Source: RYN-230 sp963844695
GTDB lineage: Bacteria > Actinomycetota > Actinomycetes > Streptosporangiales > Streptosporangiaceae
Direction: 5' to 3'
Assembly: GCA_963844695.1 (NCBI GenBank)
Contig: CAWJPL010000020.1
Coordinates: forward strand, 1 to 64,000
DNA: 64,000 bases
The notes beneath the pieces are model-generated. The model was not told the origin of the DNA and did not search any database. It saw nothing but the letters and a program-made list of their open reading frames with translations. Below, piece after piece: positions 35,995 through 43,513 of the stretch. Made by a program: the position numbers and the translations under genes. Each line of letters starts with the position of its first letter. Position 1 is the stretch's first letter.

Positions 35995-36471
35995 ATGAAT
36001 ATTGAGCGAGGACGGATACTTTTCAGGACCGCAGATATACTTATCACCCTGACGGCAGTTTTTTTCTTGCTATATATGCTCGCGGGATCCGCAAGACACC
36101 ACGATATACGTTCAGCACCGCCGCGAACTGGCAACCAGGACGCTGACTATACTAATCTGACCACCTCGTGCACAGGCGGCTTCTCCAACCAGCGCACAGT
36201 AGCCGGCAAGACTCAGATTGCAACGCGCGGAGCCCCCTTCAACGCCTATCAGCTCACCTTCACCAATGGCGGGAACACCATCGTGACGATCTACGGTGTG
36301 ACCGTGGATCTGGCTGATTATCGCCACCACGTCTTCGCCCAGCCGCACGACAGCAATCTGGGTGACGGCGCCGGGATAACTCTCGGCGTCGGCCAGTCGC
36401 GGCAGATTGTGGAAACCGCCGGGGCTACCTATCCCATAGCTTCATGCGAAGTTGTCAGCTGGCAGCCTTAA
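35995..36471 (+). CDS. Signal-anchored small exported protein, unknown function
   Basis: 158 residues. A basic N-terminus is followed by one hydrophobic helix (about residues 13-31), so the rest should lie outside the membrane. The exported part is beta-rich with two Cys (in T-T-S-C-T-G-G and A-S-C-E-V-V), which could form a disulfide. The DNA is clearly lower in GC than the neighbours. No family recognised; placement next to a sorting-signal protein and sortase suggests an envelope role. Confidence 0.7.
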   Translation: MNIERGRILFRTADILITLTAVFFLLYMLAGSARHHDIRSAPPRTGNQDADYTNLTTSCTGGFSNQRTVAGKTQIATRGAPFNAYQLTFTNGGNTIVTIYGVTVDLADYRHHVFAQPHDSNLGDGAGITLGVGQSRQIVETAGATYPIASCEVVSWQP

Positions 36472-36518
36472 CGTCGGCCCTGGCCATAACATAGACCTCT
36501 TTGGACCCGGCAATAGAA

Positions 36519-36959
36519 TCAGCGATTCCGGATGACTCTTCTGCGGTAGGCCATGCTCCCGGCCCCGGCCAAAATCGCCGCCCCGCCGAGGGCGACGAGC
36601 AGGGGGTCCTGGAATCCGGCCGTGCCTCCGCCGCCGGTGGCCGGGGCAGCCGCGGGAACCGGGCTCGCCGCTGCCGTATGCGTCACCGTCACCGTGGGCG
36701 TCGGGGTCGGCGACGCCGTTTCGGTGGATGTCGGGCTGTCGCTCGCGCTCGCGGAGTCGGTAACGGTGCTAGTAGCTGTGACAGAAGGTGTTGGCGAGCC
36801 GGTCCCGCCGGGTGAGAATGATACAGATGGCCCCGCCGAAGGCGTGGATCCCGAGCAGGCCGAAAGGGTTATGGAGGCGAGCAATGCCATGGTGCCGCAG
36901 CCGGTGATGGCCAACCTCGCGCTGAGCCCCGGCCTGGCGCTGGTGGTGCGCACCTTCAT
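36519..36959 (-). CDS. Cell-wall sorting-signal protein with Ser/Thr/Pro-rich stalk
   Basis: 146 residues from an ATG with a strong GAGGAGG site. The N-terminal signal sequence includes L-S-A-C, which could be a lipobox or simply a cleavage site. A Ser/Thr/Pro-rich stalk follows. The C-terminus has A-P-A-T-G-G-G-G, a hydrophobic span and R-R-R-V-I-R-N-R, the order of a sortase sorting signal with P-A-T-G replacing LPxTG. The sortase gene lies divergently 190 bases away and is the natural partner. Apart from the stalk there is no globular domain, so it may be a spacer-type wall protein. Confidence 0.75.
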   Translation of the reverse strand: MKVRTTSARPGLSARLAITGCGTMALLASITLSACSGSTPSAGPSVSFSPGGTGSPTPSVTATSTVTDSASASDSPTSTETASPTPTPTVTVTHTAAASPVPAAAPATGGGGTAGFQDPLLVALGGAAILAGAGSMAYRRRVIRNR

Positions 36960-37151
36960 GAAACCTCCTCAGGTGGCGACCCGGCCGTTCGCCGCGCTGT
37001 CCCAAGACTCATCCCCCAAACGGCGAGGGCCATAAACGTATAGCCCGGCTACGGTCACGAGATGACCTGATCACCTTCGAAATATCAGGCTACGGGAGCG
37101 GCCCACCCCGGGGTAGTCGCAGCGGAAGGACGGTGTGTTGGGAGATAGGGA

Positions 37152-37870
37152 GTGGCAGCGCGTAGCCGGGTTCCGTGTGGTCATGTCCTGGCCGCAGACG
37201 GCGTGCGCCCCTCCGCCCAAGACGCTCGTAAGCCTCCGCGCCCGCATGGCCGGACTGGCCGGTGCCGTTCTCATCGTGGCCGGGATCCTCGCGGTCGCCG
37301 TCGCGATCGGCGCCCAGGTGCATGCGCCACAGCCCTCGCTGGCAGCAGCGGGCTCGCTGGGGCCATCAGGCCACGGGCCGCGGCTGCGGCCCTCACGGCC
37401 GGTGTCGGTCGATATCCCGGCGATTGGCGTGCACTCGAAGCTGATGCACCTGGGCGTCAACCCCGACGGCACGATCGCAGGTACCGCCGCTCCGCACCCG
37501 GGCCGGCCAGGCGGCGTGGTACAAGTACTCAGCTACGCCCGGCGAGATCGGCACGTCAGTGATCGAAGGTCACGTCAACAACTATCAGGGGCCCGCTGTC
37601 TTCTTCCGCCTGGGTGCGCTCACCCCCGGGGATCGCGTCAACGTGACGCTCGCCGACGGGATAACCGCCGTGTTCCGCGTCACCGGCGTACGCCAGTACG
37701 CCAAATCCAGATTCCCGTCGAAAACCATTTACGGCGCGGCCGGCTACGCGGCCCTGCACCTGATCACGTGCGGCGGCGCGTTCGACTACTCAACTGGTCA
37801 CTACCTCAGCTCCACCGTTGTTTTCGCGTCCCTCACCTCGTCGCGGCGGGCGCACCGGCCGGCCGGGTAG
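37152..37870 (+). pseudogene. Class F-like sortase, apparent frameshift
   Basis: A membrane helix (A-G-L-A-G-A-V-L-I-V-A-G-I-L-A-V) is followed by the start of the sortase fold (V-S-V-D-I-P-A-I-G-V-H-S). A shift at a GGCCGGCC-type stretch near 37505-37515 leads to a second frame reading A-W-Y-K-Y-S and then V-I-E-G-H-V with the catalytic His, L-I-T-C-G-G with the catalytic Cys, and a stop at 37870. The usual Arg after the Cys is not obvious. The start is unclear: GTG 37152 has a good ribosome site but is in another frame for part of the N-terminus, and ATG 37183 is in frame but lacks one. It would attach the neighbouring sorting-signal protein to the wall. Confidence 0.65.
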
Positions 37871-38475
37871 GTGCGGGCCAGGATCTTCACCCAGCGCCGG
37901 GAGGTGGGTTCTTCGGTCCTGGCCAGGACCTGGAACTCGGCGCGGCGTAGCTGGTCATCCAGTTCGGCGGGGTCTCGGTAGAAGAACCAGCGCTTCGTGT
38001 GCGGGGCGTAGGGCACAGGTTCGAGCCTGGTGCCCTGCCCGAGGGCGGTGATCAGCGCGACGTGGCCGTCCTGTCGCAAAACCCGGCGCAGCTCACGCAG
38101 CACCGTCATGGTCTCGTCCTGAGGCACGTGGAGCAGGGCGGCGCAGCACCAGATCCCATCGAGGCTCCCACTGGCCACCGGAAGGGACCGCAGGTCAGCC
38201 TGCACCACCCGGCCGGGCAGCGCTCGTGCGGCGTGGGCGAGCATTCCCGCTGACCGGTCGAGGCCGGCAACGCGATGCCCTTCCCCGGCCAGCACCGCAC
38301 CGTCGATGGCTGGCCCGCAGCCCAGGTCGGCGACACTCGCCGCTGGCGGCAGGCGGTCAAGGAACGCGGCGGTCATGTCAGCGAATGACCGGCTGAGGTC
38401 CGCTTGGCGCTCCGCGTACAGGCCCGCGATCCCGTCATAGGCGGCCTGATTGTGCCTGGTCGCGTCATCCGTCAC
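37801..38475 (-). CDS. Class I SAM-dependent methyltransferase
   Basis: 224 residues from GTG 38475 behind GGGAGGATC. Motif I is V-A-D-L-G-C-G-P near residue 46, the acidic residue in A-G-L-D-R-S, and L-R-R-V-L-R-Q-D-G-H-V-A follows. The N-terminal Y-D-G-I-A-G-L-Y-A-E-R is typical of small stand-alone methyltransferases of this group. Its 3' end overlaps the convergent sortase gene by about 70 bases. Confidence 0.87.
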   Translation of the reverse strand: MTDDATRHNQAAYDGIAGLYAERQADLSRSFADMTAAFLDRLPPAASVADLGCGPAIDGAVLAGEGHRVAGLDRSAGMLAHAARALPGRVVQADLRSLPVASGSLDGIWCCAALLHVPQDETMTVLRELRRVLRQDGHVALITALGQGTRLEPVPYAPHTKRWFFYRDPAELDDQLRRAEFQVLARTEEPTSRRWVKILARTYPAGRCARRDEVRDAKTTVELR

Positions 38476-38562
38476 GTCCTGATCCTCCCAGCTAGGCCAG
38501 GCCGGCGGGCTCAGCGGCTTCGCGCCCCGGCGCCAGCCCGGGCCTATCCTGGCCTGGTGCCG

Positions 38563-38766
38563 ATGAGCCCCGAGGAGTTCTACGCGCACGCGATGCGCGC
38601 TGCCGATACCCAGGGACGGCTGCCGTTGTCCCGGATGACCGCCTGGGACGTGTTCCCGTTCGGGCAGACGGCGACCTGGACGCCGCCGTCGGCCAGGCCC
38701 TGGCCGGCTCCTACGGAGGCCAGTCTCACCCGGTCCGCTGACCGGCGTCATCTGATCAGGCGATAA
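38563..38766 (+). pseudogene. 5' remnant of a conserved small actinobacterial protein
   Basis: The first ~30 residues (M-S-P-E-E-F-Y-A-H-A, G-R-L-P-L-S-R-M-T-A-W-D-V-F-P-F) have the feel of a conserved family start. After that the frame turns into Pro/Arg-rich sequence with no structure and stops at 38766. It looks like a gene whose second half has been lost or shifted. Low confidence; function unknown. Confidence 0.4.
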
Positions 38767-38909
38767 CTGCGCGGGCGCCGGAGTCGTGCGCTCGGGGAAC
38801 GGGATGCTGTCCGCACCAGCCTGTGACGCGGCATCCGGGCACAGGCGGCGGGCACGCACTATGCGAAACTGGGCGGCATGGAGCACGGGCCTGGCTATGA
38901 GTTCTGCCC

Positions 38910-40196
38910 TTGACGCGCCCCGGTGGCCGCCGGGCGGCACACGCCGATGACGATCCGGCCGCTCCGGTCCCCGTCGAAGACGTCGCGGTCCGCCACGCGA
39001 AGGTCGCCGTCTACGTCGTCTTCGTCAGCGCCGGATTCATCTACGCCAGCTGGGCGTCCCGGATTCCGCAGATCCGGGCGGAACTGCAGGTAGGTCCGGG
39101 AGCACTCGGGCTGGTCCTGCTGTGCGGGGCGGTCGGCTCCACCCTCGGCACCCCCCTGTCCGGGGTGCTCATCGGCTGGCTCGGGCAGCTCCGGACGGTC
39201 GTGGTCATGGCCTGGGCCGCGGCCGCGGGCCTGATCGTGGCCGCGCTGGGCTGCCGCCTGGGTCCGGGCGGCATCCCGGAGGTGGCGGCTGGGCTGTTCA
39301 TGTTCGGCTTCGGCAACGGCGCCTGGGACGTCGCGATGAACGTGCAGGGTGCGGCGGTGGAACGCGAACTTGGCCGGGCGATCCTGCCCCGGTTCCATGC
39401 CGGGTGGAGCATCGGCACGGTGGCCGGCGCAGGCGTCGGCGCGGTCATGGTCGCGCTGCACGTGCCGGTCACCGCGCACTTGATCGGGGCCTCCCTCGCC
39501 GTCGCGGTGGCCGTGCCCACCGCGGCCCGCCACTTCCTGCCCGCGGCGCGCACCGCCGATCACCCGGCCCCCGGCAGCGGGTCGCCCCGGCGGCGCGCGC
39601 TGGCCGCCTGGACCGATCCGCGGACGCTGCTCATCGGCGTGTTCGTGCTCTGCATGGCCTTCACCGAGGGAACCGGGAACGACTGGCTGAGCCTGGGGGT
39701 CATCGACGGCTACCACACGATCGCGGTCCTGGGCACTCTGGCTTTCGCCCTCTTCCTGGCCGCGATGACCGTGGGCCGCTGGTTCGGGCCCGCGCTCATC
39801 GACCGTTACGGGCGGGTCCGGATGCTGCGGATCTGCTGCGCCACCGCCCTGGCCGGCCTGCTCATGATCGTTTTTGGCGGGCTGCTGCCCCTCGCGCTGG
39901 CCGGCGCGGTCCTGATGGGGCTGGGCACGTCGCTGGGGTTCCCGGTCGGGCTGAGCGCCGCCGCCGATGACCCCCGCTACGCGGCTCCCCGGGTAAGCAC
40001 CGCCGCCTCCATCGGTTACCTGGCCTTCCTCGGCGGCCCGCCGGCGGTCGGCTTCCTGGGCGACCAGGTCGGGGTGCTGCGCAGCATCACGATCGCGGGT
40101 GTCCTGATCGCCGCGGCCTTCTTCCTGTGCCGCTTCACCGCGCCGCTCCCCCAGCCCGCCGACAGCGCCCAGGTCAGCCCCGCTCACCCCGGCTGA
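38910..40196 (+). CDS. Major facilitator superfamily transporter
   Basis: About 428 residues with twelve hydrophobic segments. The early F-I-Y-A-S-W-A-S-R-I-P-Q-I-R and the mid-protein F-H-A-G-W-S-I-G-T-V-A-G-A-G resemble the FucP/YbjJ-like group of MFS proteins. Substrate unknown. The only in-frame start codon near the expected N-terminus is TTG 38910; the ATG at 38897 (M-S-S-A-L-D-A-P) is in a different frame, so a small indel at the very 5' end is possible. Confidence 0.85.
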   Translation: MTRPGGRRAAHADDDPAAPVPVEDVAVRHAKVAVYVVFVSAGFIYASWASRIPQIRAELQVGPGALGLVLLCGAVGSTLGTPLSGVLIGWLGQLRTVVVMAWAAAAGLIVAALGCRLGPGGIPEVAAGLFMFGFGNGAWDVAMNVQGAAVERELGRAILPRFHAGWSIGTVAGAGVGAVMVALHVPVTAHLIGASLAVAVAVPTAARHFLPAARTADHPAPGSGSPRRRALAAWTDPRTLLIGVFVLCMAFTEGTGNDWLSLGVIDGYHTIAVLGTLAFALFLAAMTVGRWFGPALIDRYGRVRMLRICCATALAGLLMIVFGGLLPLALAGAVLMGLGTSLGFPVGLSAAADDPRYAAPRVSTAASIGYLAFLGGPPAVGFLGDQVGVLRSITIAGVLIAAAFFLCRFTAPLPQPADSAQVSPAHPG

Positions 40197-40205
40197 CAGC
40201 CCGCG

Positions 40206-41615
40206 CTACCAGGTCATCTGGGAACTACTGCGCAGCGCGTACTGCAGCTCCCGGTAGCCGGCGGCTGACCCGGGCAGCATGGCCCCGCCCATTCCCGCGA
40301 ACGACCCGTTGCTGAGCACTCCCAGCACGTTGAGCTTGCTGCGGGGCTGGAGCACGATGAGCTGGCTGCCAGTGACGTTGGACCAGGCCACCTGCGGCCT
40401 CGGAAACCCTCCCCGCCCGGGCGGGATGGATACCCCTGGCCATTGCCAGGCCGCCAGGGTGCGCAGCAGCGAACCGGTGCGCGCGGAGTACACGGCGAGC
40501 GCCCCGGCCGAGGCCCCGCCCGGCTGATCCGTCGGCACCGTGCCGATGAGCGTGACGCCATCGGGCGCGAGGAAGACTGTCGTCGGAGCCAGCTTGCCTG
40601 CCGGGGCGTGAAGGACCAGAACCTGGCCGGCAGGCGGCCCTGCGCCGGGGGCGTTCGTGTCGAGCAGGAGCACCCTGGAGGTAGGCATGGGATGGCGCTG
40701 CACGGGCCCGGCGGGCGGGAAGAACGTGCCCGGCTCTTCTCCGACGAGCAGGGTGCGCCCGTTCCCGCTCCAGGCTCCCTGCCCCGCAAGCGAGGGGTGC
40801 CACGAGGCCCGCGGCTGCGCCCAGGTGCGGACCTGGCCGGAGCCGAGCGTGATGACCTGCACGACCGCGCTCGTGCCGCGGTAGAAGGCCACCGCGAGCC
40901 GGGTGCCGTCCGGGGAGAGCGCGACGCTGGGCCACTGCTGCGGAGTCAGTGTCTCCGGCAGGGACAGCGTGGACATCTGCACATGCCCACCCGCGGTGAT
41001 GCGCAGCAGCAGGAACACCATCGGCGTCCGCTGGTTACGTACCGCCAGCCTGGGTGACGGGCCTGCGTTGCGCTGCCAGTAGCGCATGGCCCCGAACACG
41101 AACACCCGTCCGCTGGCGGCGCCGGTCAGGACGCTGAAATCGTTGTATGGCTTCGGCGGGCTGACCGTGGCCAGCAGCTTCCCCGTGCTGGTGGCGCGGA
41201 CCTTGAGGTAGCGGCCCTGTACGCCGAAGCTGTACTGCGTCCCGTGCGAGACGTAGTGGTAGATGTCACCCTGGACGGCGTAGGCGTAGTACGGAGGGGC
41301 GCTGGAGTAGTCCGGCGGGATGCCGACCACGGGAGGCTGGCCCCCGATCACGCGGGACAGGGCGAGGGCCCCGGCGATCACCACGATGACCGCGGCCGCG
41401 GCCGCCAGCGGCTTGGCCCAGGCCAGCCACGGCGGGCGGGCTCGGAGGGGCGCGCCGCCGGCCCGCGGGCCCCTGCGCCACGGGCCGGCCCGCCAGGAGT
41501 GACCGGCCGGGTGCGCCGCGGGTCCGGGCAGGCGCAGGTCGGGCAGGCTGTCCGGGGTGATCTGCCCGGACTCGGCCCGCAGGTCCCGGCGGAGCCGGTC
41601 CTCCAGCGCGCTCAC
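40206..41615 (-). CDS. Membrane-anchored beta-propeller protein, putative anti-sigma partner
   Basis: 469 residues. A ~70-residue cytoplasmic N-terminus, one membrane helix (A-A-A-A-A-V-I-V-V-I-A-G-A-L-A) and a long exported beta-rich region with repeated strand-turn units such as A-L-S-P-D-G-T-R-L-A-V-A and W-S-G-N-G-R-T-L-L. The start overlaps the stop of the SigE-type sigma gene by 4 bases (ATGA). In actinomycetes this arrangement marks a propeller-type anti-sigma factor; that role is inferred from context. Confidence 0.78.
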   Translation of the reverse strand: MSALEDRLRRDLRAESGQITPDSLPDLRLPGPAAHPAGHSWRAGPWRRGPRAGGAPLRARPPWLAWAKPLAAAAAVIVVIAGALALSRVIGGQPPVVGIPPDYSSAPPYYAYAVQGDIYHYVSHGTQYSFGVQGRYLKVRATSTGKLLATVSPPKPYNDFSVLTGAASGRVFVFGAMRYWQRNAGPSPRLAVRNQRTPMVFLLLRITAGGHVQMSTLSLPETLTPQQWPSVALSPDGTRLAVAFYRGTSAVVQVITLGSGQVRTWAQPRASWHPSLAGQGAWSGNGRTLLVGEEPGTFFPPAGPVQRHPMPTSRVLLLDTNAPGAGPPAGQVLVLHAPAGKLAPTTVFLAPDGVTLIGTVPTDQPGGASAGALAVYSARTGSLLRTLAAWQWPGVSIPPGRGGFPRPQVAWSNVTGSQLIVLQPRSKLNVLGVLSNGSFAGMGGAMLPGSAAGYRELQYALRSSSQMTW

Positions 41616-42181
41616 TGGTCCTCCCGGAGCATCCGGCCCAGCGCCGCCAGCGCCCGGGCTGTCGTCGATTTGACCGTCCCGCGGCTGACTCCCATGGCCA
41701 GCGCCGTCTCGTATTCAGGGAGGTCGGCGAAGTAACGCAGGACAATTGCCTCCCGCTGCCGGGGCGGGAGCCGGCGCAGCGCGGCGACCGTGGCCCGCTG
41801 CTCCTCACCGGCCAGCGCCTCGGCCTCGGCTGAGGCGGCCGCCGGCACGGCCAGCGGCCGGGGCACGCGCCGGCTGCGCCGCAGCGCCGACCGGCAGCCG
41901 TTCAGCACCGACACCCGCAGGTAGCCGTGGACGTTGCCGTGGTCGGGCAGCCGGTTCCAGGCGCGGTACAGGCCGCAGAACGCCTCCTGCACCACATCCT
42001 CGGCCGCCTGCCGGTCCCCGAGCATGATGAACGCGAGCCGGGTCAGGCCGAGGGCGTGACCCTGGTACAGCGCGGTCACCGCGAGACTGGCCTCGGCCTC
42101 GCCGTCGTCCACCGGCCGAGCCGCCCCGGCCGCGTCAGGATCGTCCTGAGCAGCGCGGAAGAGGTCGCCCGGGCGCGCCAT
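41612..42181 (-). CDS. SigE-family ECF RNA polymerase sigma factor
   Basis: 189 residues from ATG 42181, which has GGAAGG just upstream. Region 2 is seen in R-L-A-F-I-M-L-G-D-R-Q-A-A-E-D-V-V-Q-E-A-F and region 4 in L-P-P-R-Q-R-E-A-I-V-L-R-Y-F-A-D-L-P-E with G-V-S-R-G-T-V-K-S helix-turn-helix. The SigE family is the common ECF type with a Ser/Thr-poor linker. It forms an operon with the propeller membrane protein and lies about 50 bases after the L22-like/MIP18 gene on the same strand. Confidence 0.9.
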   Translation of the reverse strand: MARPGDLFRAAQDDPDAAGAARPVDDGEAEASLAVTALYQGHALGLTRLAFIMLGDRQAAEDVVQEAFCGLYRAWNRLPDHGNVHGYLRVSVLNGCRSALRRSRRVPRPLAVPAAASAEAEALAGEEQRATVAALRRLPPRQREAIVLRYFADLPEYETALAMGVSRGTVKSTTARALAALGRMLREDQ

Positions 42182-42232
42182 GTCGCCTTCCACATATCAG
42201 AAACGCCGGCGCCAGCCAAAGGTTGCCTGGGA

Positions 42233-43130
42233 CTACAGCGAAAATCCGATCGCCCGGAGCTGATCGCGGCCGCTCCCGGTGATGTCGGCCGGCCGCCAGG
42301 GCGGCAGCCACACCCACTCGATCCGGAAGCCGTCCAGGTCGCTGAGCCCGGCCAGCTCCGCGCGGATCTGGTCTTCCATGATGCTGGTCAGCGGGCAGGC
42401 CGCCGAGGTCAGCGTCATCGTGATGACCGCCGTCCGGTCCTGGATCCCGACCTGGCGGACGAAGCCCAGGTCGACGATGTTGACGCCCAGATCCGGGTCG
42501 ATCACCTCGAGCAGGGCTTCGCGGACCTCCTCGGCCTGACGCTCAGACGCGGCACCCGCCGGGCTCGCGGGCCCTGGGCTCGCGGGCCCCGGGCTCGCCG
42601 GCGCTCCCTCCGCCTCTGGGCCGGGCGCCGCCGCCGCTCCCGGGCCGGGCGCCGCCGCCGCTCCCGGGCCGGGCGCCGCCGCGGCCCCCGGGCCGGTCAT
42701 GCCGCTGGCGTGCAGCCCAGCGGGCTGCAACGTGATCTGCACCCGGCACGTCGGGCTGGCGATCCAGTCGGCCTTGCCGTGCGCCGTGCGGCGGACCCGG
42801 ACGATGTCCTCCCCGGCCTGGACGCTGCCCGCGGCCAGGACGAGCCGGGCCGGGCTGAGCCCGGCCTGCTCGGCCTGCACGATGACCCGGTCGAGCAGGC
42901 GGGCGACGGGCTCGCAGGTGCGGCCCGGCCCGAACCGCAGCCGGGCCCGGGCGGCCACAGCGTCCAGGCCCAGCACCGCCGCCGAGCGCCGTCTGGCCGT
43001 CCGGTTCGGCCAGGCGTATCTGCTCCTCGTCGACTCGCAGCTCCGCGGCCAGCGACGGGGCAGCCCGAGGTGGGACGGCCGCCGGCTGAGCAGCCACCGG
43101 CTGGGCGTCCAGCGTCCCCTGCTCGCTCAC
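42233..43130 (-). CDS. Ribosomal-protein-L22-like domain fused to MIP18/DUF59 domain, apparent frameshift
   Basis: GTG 43130 overlaps the Rieske stop as GTGA. The first ~46 residues run M-S-E-Q-G-T to E-P-D-G-Q; a one-base shift near 42994-43000 then leads into R-R-R-S-A-A-V-L-G-L. The next ~80 residues resemble uL22: R-V-I-V-Q-A-E-Q-A-G-L-S-P-A-R-L and R-R-T-A-H-G-K-A-D-W-I. A Pro/Ala/Gly linker follows, encoded by three 24-bp repeats (about 42600-42680). The C-terminal ~100 residues are MIP18/DUF59 with I-D-P-D-L-G-V-N-I-V-D-L-G-F-V and T-S-A-A-C-P-L-T, the Cys motif of iron-sulfur assembly factors (SufT, PaaD). A second GTG at 42976 would skip the shift but has no ribosome site. Likely a maturation factor for the monooxygenase; inferred from position. 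Confidence 0.7.
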
Positions 43131-43390
43131 CGGCCGACGTCCACCCAGATGGTGCCGTCCTCACCGACCTTGCAGCCGAAGACGGTCAGCCTCGCGTTGT
43201 CCGGGTTGATGCCGCAGCCGGTGGCCGCGTCGAACTCCCACAGATGCCGGGCGCAGACCAGCGTCTCCCCGTCGAAGTCGCCTTCGTCGAGCGGGCCGGC
43301 CTGATGCGGGCACGTGTTGGCGTAGGCGCGGACCTGGCCGGCCACGTTCATGAGCAGGACGTTCTCGCCGTCGACGGTCACGGAGGTCAT
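43127..43390 (-). CDS. Rieske-type [2Fe-2S] ferredoxin of the monooxygenase
   Basis: 87 residues from ATG 43390. The Rieske ligands are C-P-H near residue 28 and C-A-R-H about 19 residues later, with G-I-N-P-D-N after them as in TmoC. It should pass electrons to the hydroxylase. The family normally begins about 15 residues earlier; that segment (S-L-D-D-L-W-E-G-D-M, matching TmoC S-L-D-D-I-W-V-G-E-M) is present in frame upstream of the ATG but without a standard start codon. The same frame stays open back to the stop of the beta-subunit gene. Confidence 0.9.
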   Translation of the reverse strand: MTSVTVDGENVLLMNVAGQVRAYANTCPHQAGPLDEGDFDGETLVCARHLWEFDAATGCGINPDNARLTVFGCKVGEDGTIWVDVGR

Positions 43391-43513
43391 GTCACCCTCC
43401 CACAGGTCGTCGAGGCTGACCGTCTCGCGCCACTGCTCCGTCCGCGCGGTGTGTCCGGTCTGGGAAGCCTGCGCTGTCCGGGCAGTTCTCGGCGGTCCGG
43501 GCGCCGTCCACGG

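Noticed and set aside
38015..38030. GGTTCGAGCC as a tRNA T-loop
   Set aside because: It lies inside the methyltransferase gene and no acceptor or anticodon stem can be formed around it.
38895..40187. 430-codon minus-strand frame opposite the MFS gene
   Set aside because: Arg/Gly/Asp/His-rich antisense frame; the plus strand has twelve membrane spans.
42540..42710. Repeats in the L22/MIP18 linker as a CRISPR or mobile repeat
   Set aside because: They are a coding Pro/Ala/Gly linker with no unique spacers.
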